DNA of 64,000 bases from Salticus scenicus (taxonomy: Eukaryota; Arthropoda; Arachnida; Araneae; Salticidae): assembly GCA_963930645.1 (NCBI GenBank), contig OZ005653.1, forward strand, positions 209,211,496 through 209,275,495, in the 5' to 3' direction. The translations under genes were made by a program, and so were the position numbers. Under the pieces are notes generated by a model. It worked only from the letters and a program-made list of their open reading frames with translations. It had not been told where the DNA came from and did not search any database. Shown piece by piece: positions 34,061-45,860 of this stretch (position 1 is its first letter; each line of letters begins with the position of its first letter).

Positions 34061-34861
34061 GATATGGAGAAAGGCAGCTTTGGCGTCATTATATTTTCTT
34101 TCCACGTGAAAACCTCATATCTCTTCACAGACCAATATCTTGTTTCGACAAGATAAAAAGTCAAAGGAAGCTGTAACGTATTACTCTCAATCATAAATTT
34201 TAAATTCTTGCCTAAACTGACATTCTAAACTATTCACCACAAACGATATTTGTATTAAGATTGAAGTATTATTTTAATTTTATATTTTTAAATGATTAAT
34301 TAAAGCGTTTAACAAGGTTTTTAATTAACACACTTCTATTAACTTGATAATGATGCAACTATTAATGTATGTAACGCAATTTTGCAATTCAATTTTCAGC
34401 AACTTCTTGTCGTCCAAAGGACCTGAAATTTTGCACACAACTTCATAATCAATGAAAATACTAGATACAAGTATTTCCAGGCTCTTTTCCCATCAGGGGC
34501 AGGTTCCAAGGGTTCATTTTTCAATAAAAGAGTGTTCTTTATTTTTTTTTTTTAAATGGTATAATTTTATTTATCAAAAAAAAAAAAAAAAAAAATGTAC
34601 AGACACGACATTATTTCATTATTTAAAACTTGAAAATCTGACATTGACAGATTTTAATTTAGTTCCAGAGGCCTATTGCTAAACTTGTTAATATCGACAA
34701 ATTCTTCTTTAGTTAATTCGTGACGATCTAAATTCCATGATAAAGTTTTCATTAAATCAAATCAATGTGTTTCAGCTGCAGATACTGTAACAAATAACGT
34801 TGGAAGTCCAAACTGTCTTATAGCAGCAAAACAACCTTTTTTGCTCTTTTTCCCAATGAGA
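34061..34861. other. AT-rich stretch, no gene seen
   Basis: Contains a poly-A run at ~34577-34594. No gene or element ends were recognised. Confidence 0.5.
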
Positions 34862-37165
34862 GGGAGGTGTGCCATGGAGGGGACTCATGTCAAAGTTGTG
34901 CCTTGGGAGGCGGACTCATGTCAAAGTTGGCCCTGGGGGGGACTCAAGTCAAAGTTGTACCTTGGGGGGGACTAATGTCAAAGTTGGGCCTGGGGGGGAC
35001 TCATGTCAAAGTTGTGCCTGGGGGGGGACTCATGTCAAAGTTGTGCCTTGGGGGGGACTCATGTCAAAGGTGTGCCTTGGGGGGGGGAACTCATGTCACA
35101 GTTGTACCTTGGGGGGTCTCATGTCAAAGTTGGGCCTTGGGGGGGACTCACGTCAAAGTTGAGCCTGGGGGGACTCATGTCAAAGTTGTACCTTGGGGGG
35201 GACTCATGTCAAAGTTGGGCCTTGGGGGGGGACTCATGTCAAAGTTGGGCCTTGGGGGGCTTATGTCAAAGTTGGGCCTTGGGGGGGACTCATGTCAAAG
35301 TTGTACCTTGGGGGGGACTCATTTCAAAGTTGGGCCTGGGGGGGGACTCATGTCAAAGTTGTGCCTTGGGGGGACTTCATTCAATAAATCCCATTCAATA
35401 AACCGACTGAAATAGGCCCTTAGCACTATTAAGAGTGTATTATAAAAATTCGACAACGCTGTACCGACTGAAATAGGGGTACCTTGGGGGGGACTCATGT
35501 CAAAGTTGGGCCTGGGGGGACTCATGTCAAAGTTGTACCTTGGGGGGGACTCATGTCAAAGTTGTACCTTGGGGGGACTCATGTCAAAGTTGGGCCTTGG
35601 GGGGGACTCATGTCAAAGTTGGGCCTGGGGGGACTCATGTCAAAGTTGTACCTTGGGGGGGACTCATGTCAAAAGTTGTACCTTGGGGGGAACTCATGTC
35701 AAAGTTGGGCCTTGGGGGAGGACTCATGTCAAAGTTGGGCTTTGGGGGGACTCATGTCAAATTTGGGCCTTGGGGGGAACTCATGTCAAAGTTGGGCCTT
35801 GGGGGAGGACTCATGTCAAAGTTGGGCTTTGGGGGGACTCATGTCAAATTTGGGCCTTGAGGGGGGACTCATGTCAAAGTTGGGCCTGGGGGGGCTTATG
35901 TCAAAGTTGGGCCTTGGGGGGGACTCATGTCAAAGTTGTACCTTGGGGGTGACTCATGTCAAAGTTGGACCTGGGGGGGACTCATGTCAAAGTTGTGCCT
36001 TGGGGGGACTTCATTCAATAAATCCCCATTCAATAAACCGACTGAAATAGGCCCTTAGCACTATTAAGAGTGTATTATAAAAATTCGACAACGCTGTACC
36101 GACTGAAATAGGGGTACCTTGGGGGGGACTCATGTCAAAGTTGGACCTGGGGGGGACTCATGTCAAAGTTGTACCTTGGGGGTGACTCATGTCAAAGTTG
36201 TACCTTGGGGGGGACTCATGTCAAAAGTTGTACCTTGGGGGGAACTCATGTCAAAGTTGGGCCTTGGGGGAGGACTCATGTCAAAGTTGGGCTTTGGGGG
36301 GACTCATGTCAAATTTGGGCCTTGGGGGGGGACTCATGTCAAAGTTGGGCCTGGGGGGGGACTCATGTCAAAGTTATGCTTTGGGGGGACTCATGTCAAA
36401 GTTGTACCTTGGGGGGGACTCATGTCAAAGTTGGGCCTTGGGGGGGACTCATGTCAAAGTTGGGCCTGGGGGGGACTCATGTCAAAGTTGGGCCTGTTGG
36501 GGGACTCATGTCAAAGTTGTACCTTGGGGGGACTCATGTCAAAGTTGTACCTTGGGGGGACTCATGTCAAAGTTGTGCCTGGGGGGGACGCATGTCAAAG
36601 TTGTGCCTTGGGGGGGACTCATGTCAAAGTTGTACCTTGGGGGTGACTCATGTCAAAGTTGGGCCTTGAGGGGGGACTCATGTCAAAGTTGGGCCTGGGG
36701 GGGCTTATGTCAAAGTTGGGCCTTGGGGGGGACTCATGTCAAAGTTGTACCTTGGGGGGGACTCATTTCAAAGTTGGGCCTGGGGGGGGACTCATGTCAA
36801 AGTTGTGCCTTGGGGGGACTTCATTCAATAAATCCCCATTCAATAAACCGACTGAAATAGGCCCTTAGCACTATTAAGAGTGTATTATAAAAATTCGACA
36901 ACGCTGTACCGACTGAAATAGGGGTACCTTGGGGGGGACTCATGTCAAAGTTGGACCTGGGGGGGACTCATGTCAAAGTTGTGCCTTGGGGGGACTTCAT
37001 TCAATAAATCCCCATTCAATAAACCGACTGAAATAGGCCCTTAGCACTATTAAGAGTGTATTATAAAAATTCGACAACGCTGTACCAACTGAAATAGGGC
37101 TACCTTGGGGGGGACTCATGTCAAAGTTGGGCCTGGGGGGGGGGGACTCATGTCGAAATTGTGCC
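34862..37165 (+). repeat. G-tract minisatellite, ~29-31 bp unit, ~60 copies
   Basis: The unit is approximately GGACTCATGTCAAAGTTG followed by TACCTT, TGCCTT or GGCCTT and a run of 5-8 G. All guanine runs lie on the plus strand. Length differences are mostly in the G run, so the reading frame drifts and long open frames appear in every plus frame. These are side effects, not genes. Variant units recur in blocks: a three-unit block with GGAACTCATG, GGAGGACTCATG and TCAAATTTGGGCC appears near 35692, 35775 and 36240. A ~110-bp spacer interrupts the array several times. Confidence 0.95.
35373..35484 (+). repeat. Interspersed ~110-bp spacer, first copy
   Basis: Runs from ACTTCATTCAATAAATCCCA to CCGACTGAAATAGGGGTACC. 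Near-identical copies follow at about 36008-36118, 36818-36928 and 36993-37103, with a decayed last copy at about 37173-37290. Each contains CCGACTGAAATAGG twice. The distances between copies are 635, 810, 175 and 180 bp, so spacer plus a variable number of G-tract units forms a higher-order repeat. Confidence 0.9.
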
Positions 37166-37290
37166 TTGGGGGGACTTCATTAAATAAATCCCCATTCAAT
37201 AAACCGACTGAAATAGGCCCTTAGCACTAATTAAGAGTGACGTATAAAAGTTCAATAACTGTACCGACTGAAACAGCCCTCTAGCACTAA

Positions 37291-37466
37291 TAAGGAAATT
37301 CGAGTAATGAAATACTTTAATTTAAATTTAAATTTTCATGAAAATAAACTTCAACGGAAAATTCATTAAAATCGCCCCTAGTTCATTTATTAAAGGGATA
37401 CCTAAATGTCCCCAAATTTGTTACTTTTTCTACCATGTCAGTTTAATTCATTTAGGATCGATTTAC

Positions 37467-37502
<36 letters not shown>

Positions 37503-38525
37503 GATGACATTTATCTTTTACATTATAGTATCTATGTCATAAAGCTAAGTCTAAATCTGCTTAGCCCTAAGATATATTGATTTTATCATAGAATAATAAT
37601 AAAGGAAGAAGGAGCACGTCAATACTCTAATGCTTAGAAACCACTTCTAGTGAATTGCCAGAGAAAGCTATTTTTGCTACTCAAAGCCTTAAAGTAGGGC
37701 ACCCATGCTCGGCACATTTATCGCTGTTTGTTGCGGGTGCTGCCTCGCTGACTGATTGACAGAGAGATGAGACGATTCAAAAATCTCGCCAACAAGTCGC
37801 CAACCAATCAGATTGAAGCATTTTTACAACCATATACCCGGCATTCCTGGATTTTACAAACCGAAACCAAAACATATACGCTCCTTCTTCCTTTTTGTGA
37901 TTATTTTATGGATTTTATTTACCTTTTTTTTTTTATTAACTTTTATTTTATTTGTTTAAAATCACGGATAAAATTTTATTTCATTTTTCTAAGTACATTG
38001 TTATAATTGTGACGTCATATTTTCTGTTCAATTAAACTTTTTTTTTTAAATCAGATTATTATATTGTTTAAAAACATGATTAAAATTTTATTATATTTTC
38101 AGTGATCTTTTTTGTTATCATCTGCACGTGACATAAGCATCAGATTATAAATTTTTGCAATGAAAGCTATAGAAAATGTCGGCTTCATCACAAGAAAAAT
38201 CACTTTTAAACTTGTAACTTTTAAGCAATTGAAGTTATCGAAAAAGTTTAAATACAAAAGTTGTTCTTTAGGATAAGGCGGTAATTCGCCTGATTGGAAG
38301 TATTTTCCTGTTTTCAATATTAAAGAAATTATGGGCAAATGAAAATTTCCACCCCCCACCATTTCCACCCCCTTTGAGCAGGATACCCCATCTACGAACT
38401 CGACCGAGATTTTTACTGTCCTGACAACATATCCCGAGCTGATTTAATTTAAATAAAAATTACTCCAGTTATCGTGTTCACAACTTAACATGGGAAAAAG
38501 CGTTATACATATATATATATATATA

Positions 38526-38587
<62 letters not shown>

Positions 38588-41500
38588 TTTGAACGGAGGG
38601 TGGTTTTGGGTTCTAGGGGTCATGATCGGTGAAGATATGAAGAAATTTTCCAAAAGTCGTGTCATGAGAACCATTGCAATAGGTAGATCTCCTATAAGGA
38701 ATCTACCTAAAAAAGAAAAAACACTTTAATTAAGAAAATTATCTCAGCATAATCATTATTCTCTATGTTTTATTATTATCATTTTTATTATAATATCTAT
38801 ATTTCCCTCACTACTAAACTCTAAAAATCCTATTTAGAAATTAACCATCTTGTTAAGACTAAAGGCAAATTGGTTTTTGAATTCATTGCAAAGTCTTTCT
38901 TTGTTTTTTCACTTTGAAATAAGTCGTTTTCACTAAATGTAAAATAGTTTAGTCTTATTTAAGTTCCTTCGATTTTTAATTTGAAATATAGATGGAAATA
39001 TAGATGGAGATAGTTCTAAATGCAATCTTTAAGCATTTAGAACGATTAACAGTTAAAAATAAAATATAAAAATTAAAATTAATTGTGATGAATAAACTTC
39101 CTTGCATGTCATTAACAATTACGAATTATGATTTATGTAATTGGATAGATAATTAATTTAAAATTTATTTAGTTTATTTAATTTTAATTTTAAATTAAAA
39201 TTAAATTTATTTTATTTAAAATTAAATAAATTTAATTTTAAAATTAAATTTATTAAAAATTAAATTGAATTTATTTTAAAGTGTTAAAATTAAAATTAAA
39301 ATTAAATTTATTTTTAAGTGTCAACCTGGAACACTATAACTCAACCTCGTAACTGCTGGATTTTAAACTACGACGGATTAAGAGGTAAGATAACGAGTAC
39401 TGTTATGTAAACCTATGTTAAACAATTCAAATTAGGCTTCGGAAGAGTTTTATATGATAATTAGTTCTGTGTGAGGGAAGCTGCCGCCCCCCTCAACCCC
39501 CCGTTTCATTAATGCACCTACATTTATACGGAATTTAATTCGGTTATTAAAAAATAATTTTGTTTTTAAAAAATAATTTACTAAAATTATTATTTAACAA
39601 ATTATCTTTTAGATAATGCAGACGATTTCCATATTAGAGAAGTAGTATAACACTAAATATATAAAAAAAAAGTTGAATTTAATCTCAATATTATATTTAT
39701 TTATTTATTTATTTATTTATTTTGTTAAAAATGAAAAAAATCGATAACTTTATTTTAAATTACCTCAGATCGATGGTTCAACCATTCGTTTTAAAGGTAT
39801 TGGTGAGCTCTTCTGAAAGACACCCATCATAAAAATTTATTCCCCTCGAGGGGTGACTTCCCCCCAGGGGGGTAGGTGAGGCTCCTACATACAAAATTTT
39901 TTTTTCCCAGTTGACTATCTCTATTACAAAAAATATATATTCGTTTCATTTGGTTTAGTGCAGTATATAGACGTTAAACTCTACTTTCCTGCAATTTCCC
40001 CCATAGACGTAATGTATTTGAATACTTTTGAGTGTCCCTGTACACGAACCATTTGCTTCATCTCAACGAAAAGCTTACTATAGTATCCCTATATGATACA
40101 CATTTAGAATACCGAGTTTGGAATTTCTGCTAGTATTTGTTATTGAGATATGCTGATAACAGACGACCATTTCCCTAAAAACATGATTTTCGTATTCAGG
40201 GGACCTCAGAACATGTAAATATAACAAAAACTCACGTTCGAAAATTTGACCCTAAAACAATACTTTCTCGACCTTATGGGTAAGAGAAAATAAAAATAAT
40301 ATCACAGTTCAAATACAACAAATAATTAAATCAATTCACGCTAACTAGTTACCTAATTGGCATTTGTGGTGATTTATTCGACTGTTTATTTTTTTTTTTC
40401 TCATTGTTTTCGTTTTAATCATAAAAAGTATATATACATGTATACTTTTCAAATTTTTGTTTGTTTAACGTAGAATTTTTTCAGTCAGGCCTAGACCTTC
40501 AATTGGAAGTTATAACGTCAATTATTTTATCTGCTTCATTTTCTTAAATTTTATTCAAACTACGTGCTTTTTTCCATTTCACTCATCTGCATTGCTAAGT
40601 AATGGTTTACTATATAGATTTCTTTTTCTTTTGTTTTTAACATAAAATTCTTTTAGTAGGAAGTTATGATAGCATATAATATACCTGATCTATTTCTTGT
40701 ATTAAAAGAGGATACTCGGCTAGTAACTATTAAATAAAACTATTTAAGTACATTTTTACGGGCTTTCAAGACTATTTAATGTGCTTAGCATGTTATAGTC
40801 AAGAGATTCACTTATTATTTCATGCTATATTGCAGCTAAATTGCCATAAGCTTGAAAAATTAAAGTCCACAATAGTAAATTCGATTTTTTTTTTCAGTAT
40901 ACAAAGATAAGTTAATTTTATAGAATTCTTTAATGGATAATAATTAGACAAACAATTAATCAAAAATTATTGAGCCAATAAAAGATTTAGAAGTCATTGC
41001 TGATTTAAACTGATTTAAATATAATAAATAAATAATAAATAATAAAAAAATAAAGAAGAATAAAAAAATATGCTGTTTCATTTAATATCTATAGTTTAAA
41101 AAATCATAAATAACAAGTTTTTATGATTTGTTAATAAAATATGTATTGAGAAAAGTGTTTCAAAAGAATGACAGTTACATTTTTTTTTTTTTTTTTTTTA
41201 AATGATTTTCTGTTAAAATATTGATCGAGATAAAATGTTTCTAATAAAAAATCTAGATTTTATAAAACGAAAACTTATTTGTTTTTATAATTTCTACATA
41301 GGGAAAAAAAAACAAAAACATTATGAACCGCTTAAAAAACATTAAGAAATTTTCATTAAAATATTTTTAGCAATGACGAAATAAATAATAAATAAAATTG
41401 GTCAATATAAGTAAATAAATTCCTAATTAAAAACATTTGATGTTCACATTTATTTTCTTAAATGTTACAGAAATATAGATTTGTTTTCAAAAGGATATAG

Positions 41501-42147
41501 ATGGATTCGGTCCGTTATAATTTTAAGATACAATTAAGAAATATCCGTTTTATTCATTGAAAATTTGGATTTAATAATTTTAAATAGATAAAGTATGATT
41601 ATTATTATTTTTTTAAATTCTTATTATTTAAAGATTGTTATTATTTTTTAAATTATGTTATTTTGAAGCTTTTTTTTTATATTGTCGACTTTTAATTTAT
41701 CGTCTTTTGTCGAAATTTAGATTTAATTGTGTTAAATTATTTTCATATTACTATTTTGTGCAAAACTACTGATATATTTAAAATTAAATTTCACTAAAGT
41801 GAAAGTTCCAAGATCGAAAGCATTTAAGCTAAACAAAATGCTTGCATTTCTAAAAAATATTTGAAACATACACATTACCAAAAAACTTTCCGAAAAACCA
41901 CATATTGACAATCACAGACCAAAACATACCTTTCTAATGCTAAAAATGCAAAAAATCTTATCTTAGTGATCAAATACTTTTTTATCTAGTTCAGCTGTTT
42001 CGGTCAATATTTATTCATCTGCTCTCGCTAAACGTGCAATGGCTATTGTTAGAATTAAAAAAAAAAAAATAAAAATAAAAAAAAATAAAAAAAAATAAAG
42101 CATCTCCTAGTAACGTAGTAATATTTTTCACGGATTAGAAATTTAAA
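37291..42147. other. Long AT-rich stretch without a supported gene
   Basis: Holds a 29-bp poly-T run (37471-37499), a long (TA)n microsatellite (~38505-38583), a self-similar AAATT-rich tract (39150-39310), a (TTTA)n run (~39697-39722), a GC palindrome CCCCTCGAGGGG (~39843) and a dispersed repeat copy (40015-40110). A moderately complex segment at 37690-37870 shows no recognisable domain. Confidence 0.5.
40015..40110 (-). repeat. Inverted dispersed copy of the 50-52 kb repeat
   Basis: AATACTTTTGAGTGTCCCTG (from ~40020) is the reverse complement of the unit CAGGGACACTCAAAAGTATT at ~50371. The block continues with similarity for several tens of bases. Confidence 0.65.
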
Positions 42148-42149
42148 TA

Positions 42150-42945
42150 CAGCGAAACTTCTGCAATAGGACCACCTACCATGCCATAGAAAATTGGTCT
42201 TTTAGAAAGGTGGCCTTATGATAAAGGTTATGAAGAAAAATTACAATTAATTTAGGCAACAAATACAATAAATTTAGCGTTTTTTTATCATTAATATTAT
42301 TCATCGTTATATTATTTTTCTGTATAACTTTGTAACAATTATTTATATTAGTTTGAAATTTAAAAGCATTTTACCAATAATTTTGGTTTTCTAAGAATTA
42401 TTTAATTTCATGGACTATTCAACGTATCATCATTTTCATGTGGTATTTATTAATCTATTAATTTTCACCAAAGTTTTATGGTAAGAAATATTAGATTTAG
42501 CTTTTAATTTTTAATCTAAGTTAGTTTTATCATTTTTATTTTGGCATCTAAAACCAACATTACTCACTTAGAAAACATTGCATTTAAATTTTCTAACTAA
42601 GTAATAAAATGACACAAAATTCATTTTTATATTTCTGAGCTTCATCTCTAAACATGCACATGCAAAAGTATCAAGATTTATCACACATTTAAAAAATTGA
42701 CATCTGGAGATTAACGAGATTAACCTCATTTTTGTAATAGGCATTGATCAACTCAAAAAGGAGAAAAAAAAAAAAAAATCACTGTCTCTTGCAAAATATG
42801 ACTCTTAAGAAAAATAAACAATTATATATGGGCCTAGAGGTAAATCTGTATTAAATCTTATAGGAAAAATTTGAAATGGGGAAAAAAATAACCCATAATG
42901 GAGGTAATCCTTGAATAGAGGCGGACTTTTAGAGAGGTTTATCTG
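42150..42945. mobile_element. pogo/Tigger-like MITE
   Basis: TA flanks both ends (42148-42149 and 42946-42947). Ends are CAGCGAAACTTCTGCAATAG and, reversed, CAGATAAACCTCTCTAAAAG, imperfect inverted repeats of the kind seen at pogo-like elements. Similar words (GGACCACC; AATGGAGGTAATCC) lie just inside. The 796-bp interior is non-coding. Confidence 0.68.
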
Positions 42946-43504
42946 TATGTTGATTTAATAATATTACTTTCACAATATATTTCTATGATTTTAGATTTAG
43001 CTTTAGGTTAATTTAACTACATTTTTTCCCAAATCAGATATCGAATTCAAAATATATTAAAACGTCTTTCCGTGTCTAATTAATTTAATTTAATTTTAAT
43101 TATTATTGTTACTATTCTTTTTTACGAACATCAACGTTTTAATTTCTTACTTTACTTTTATAAAAAGTGTCAGACAAGCAACGTCCGAAGCTATCAATTT
43201 GTTCCGAAAGAAAAAAAGCATTTTTCTTCCTTTTCCTCTTAAATAAATTAAAAAATCTCGGACGAAATGTAAACGGCACGTCAGAAAAATACCGGTTTAT
43301 AAATTATATTCAAGTTGCTTTAAAATCGGGTCAGAAATGTCCATTGGAAACTTCGGTTCTTTCTCGAAAGTGGTGCGCAACCGTTGTTTGCACCACATTC
43401 AGCGAGCTTGTAGACCTAGTTTCGGGCTTTTGTTTTCATTGCAGACTATTCCTTTGAGTAATATTGAAACACATGGTAATAATTGCCCACATCGATGTCG
43501 CCTC

Positions 43505-43563
43505 CCGACCTATTTATGGGCCAAGTTCCGCAAAAGAGGCAAACTTTTGCGGCAATAGGTCGG
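43505..43563. repeat. Nested GC-rich hairpin
   Basis: Inner stem CCGCAAAAG (43528-43536)/CTTTTGCGG (43544-43552) has a 7-bp loop. Outer stem CCGACCTATT (43505-43514)/AATAGGTCGG (43554-43563) encloses it with a 13-bp bulge on one side. It lies in the most GC-rich part of a segment (43330-43580) that is itself unusual for this window. It could be a structured RNA or a regulatory or retroelement end; no class was recognised. Confidence 0.55.
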
Positions 43564-43670
43564 CCCGGCGTTTTCCGATTTAGAACTGAAAAGTAGTCGA
43601 ATTGAGGATTTGCCTCGATTCAATTACACGATCGTCGTTCACGGGAATAGAGAATAAAAGTAGTGAAAAT

Positions 43671-44500
43671 TTTCAGTTGGATGAAAGGAAATTTTAGAAA
43701 AAGTCAAGATCATGGGATGTAATCAATATAATTTAGTTTGGCAACAATTAAAATTTTTCTTTTACTTATTTATTTATTTATAGGATTACAGACCATGTTT
43801 TTACTTTTTAATATTTAGATGTGTTAATGGGGAATTCCCTCGATTGAATAATGCGAATAATAACTTCGGCATTAGAAAAAAGACAATGAAAGTTTTTTTT
43901 AAAATGTCATTGCAAATTGCAATCAACGGATTATTTGATTCATATTTTCAGTTGGATGAAAGGAAATTTTAGAAAAAAGTCAAGATCAATGTGATGTAAT
44001 CAATAAATAATTTAGTTTGGCAACAATTAAAATTTTTCTTTTACTTATTTATTTATTTATAAGATTACAGACCATGTTTTTACTATTTAATATTTAGATG
44101 TGTTAATGGGAAATTCCCTCGATTGAATAATGCGAATAATAACTTCGGCATTAGAAAAAAGACAATGAAAGTTTTTTTTTAAATGTCAATGCAAATTTAA
44201 ATCAACGGATTATTTGATTCATATTATTAAAACAGCAATTTAAATTACTTCATAGTTTTATATAGCCATTTATTAATGGTTTTATAAGCACAGTGCCTTC
44301 GATTTTGTACTGATATTATGTAGTTGTGCGGATTTTACTCGATTAAATCATACGATTGTTTTTCACGGGATCAGAAAAATAAGCAGTGAAAGTTTTCCGA
44401 CGAATCAAATTAAATTTTGAAAAATATAAATTTTATTTCTACTGTAATCAACGAATTTGTTGATTACAGTATTTATTTATTTATTTACCATCATTGTTTC
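43671..44500. repeat. Tandem array, ~275-bp unit
   Basis: TTTCAGTTGGATGAAAGGAA at 43671 recurs at 43946 (period 275), and the following ~270 bp are nearly identical. A further diverged unit (44225-44500) and upstream sequence (43600-43670) share CCTCGATTNAAT…ACGA and TTCACGGGA. A related block at about 47130-47250 suggests the array was split by the large palindromic element at 44718-46585. Confidence 0.82.
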
Positions 44501-45392
44501 AGAAAATATAAATGTCGATATAATTTCAACCAACGGCTGTTTAGTTCGTATTATGTAATCACTAATTCAATTTTTTTCATAGGTTTCTTTATTTAATTAA
44601 TACCAAACTTTGCCCCTTTCACTAGTCGCTATCTTACGAAATTTTAGAAGAAAAAAAATGAACCCTTAAATATTTTATATTGTTCTATAAATAAAAACTA
44701 CAAATAAATAAATAAATGAGTCGTTCCATGTCAAACCAACACAGCTAAAAACCCCCCTCAGATTTTTATGAAATTGGGCTCATTTGTTTGTTCTATAGAG
44801 AAATAAATTTATACCAATTAATAAGTCCCTACCTCTTTTAGTTTTTGAAATACGGGGCTGCAAATATGGGTAAAAAATGCAAATTTCCGACATTCCTCTA
44901 CTACAAATGTGCCCATATTTTTTTTCCTAATTACCTTAGAGATAAAATATTGGTATCATTAGAAAGCTTATAATACAGGTTTTCAAATGATATATCACAA
45001 GTATATATGTTTAAATTTTTTCACTTTAAAGTCAAATATTTTGACCTTTGACCTCCAATATCTCAAAAAGTACAGATTTAATTTTCTTTTAAAAATTATA
45101 TGTTATTTTTACATGTATTATCTATAACTATGTAAATTTTAACGTGGGACGGACTTGGGATGCTGAGTTATAAATTAATATGCAACCCTAAATCAGTATT
45201 TTCATACTAACATAACGTAAGTTTTTTCCATATTTTGTTCCCTAATTAACTTAGAGATATAAGATTGGTATTATTAGGAAGATTATAATACAGTCTTTTA
45301 AATGATATATCACATGTATACATTGTTTAAGTTTTTCAATTTCAGGTTATTCATTTTGACCTTTGACCTTCAATATCTCAAAAAGTACATAT

Positions 45393-45429
<37 letters not shown>

Positions 45430-45655
45430 TGTTATTCTTAGGTTTATTATTTGTAATTACTGTAAGTTTCAATATGGCACGGCCATGGGATACTGAGTTA
45501 TAAATTAAAATGCAACTCTACCAGTATTTCCATATTAACATACCGTACGTTTTGCAAAAAAAAAAAAAAAAAATGGCCGTCCCATGTTGAAACTTCAATA
45601 ATTATAGATAATAATCGTAATAATAACATATAATTTTTAAATGAAAATTAAATGT

Positions 45656-45860
45656 GTATTATGTCACTTGATACAGCTGCGTTTGTAGACTCGGTGACCT
45701 TGCCAATGAATATTATGTGAGAAATGCCTAGCTGGTTACCACCCAGGGTAGCTCGGTGGTAGAGCATCCGCGCGTTAAGCGGAAGGCCCGGGTTCGATTC
45801 CCGGCTCTGGTATTTTTCACATAGTTGGTATAAAAATCATCCTTCCACTCCAAATTTTCT
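45656..45860 (+). mobile_element. tRNA-bearing retroposed insertion, copy B
   Basis: Flanked by AAAATTAAATGT (45644-45655 and 45861-45872). It contains a tRNA-Asn-like sequence with about 85 bp before and 50 bp after. ATGTGAGAAATGCC (45715-45728) and GGTATTTTTCACAT (45809-45822) are near-complementary and extend the acceptor stem. The segment from AATGC through the acceptor into GTAGCTC or ATAGCTC aligns without gaps to copy A at 13975-14005, so the two insertions belong to one family. Confidence 0.78.
45742..45812 (+). tRNA. tRNA-Asn(GTT)-like sequence, probably not functional
   Basis: Acceptor CCCAGGG/CTCTGGT pairs at six of seven positions. D arm GCTC/GAGC is perfect. Anticodon stem TCCGC/GCGGA is perfect with loop GCGTTAA, giving GTT (45774-45776, asparagine). 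T arm CCGGG/CCCGG is perfect with loop TTCGATT. The base before the anticodon is C where tRNAs have U, and the first acceptor pair is mismatched, so a working tRNA is doubtful. A TTTTT run directly after it could end RNA polymerase III transcription. Confidence 0.6.

Noticed and set aside
34867..36868. Long open frames of 60-223 codons rich in Gly-Leu-Met-Ser-Lys or Thr-His-Val-Lys-Val repeats
   Set aside because: They occur in all three plus frames, change frame with G-run length and simply translate the minisatellite.
34862..37165. CRISPR-like array
   Set aside because: Units are tandem with no unique spacers; the ~110-bp interspersed block is itself repeated. The sequence is eukaryotic.
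38444..38729. Frames on both strands across a (TA)n run
   Set aside because: Driven by the dinucleotide repeat; no motif outside it.
39840..39885. CCCCTCGAGGGG and CCCCCCAGGGGGG as a terminator or regulatory hairpin
   Set aside because: No gene is nearby and no second copy was found; recorded only as a short palindrome.
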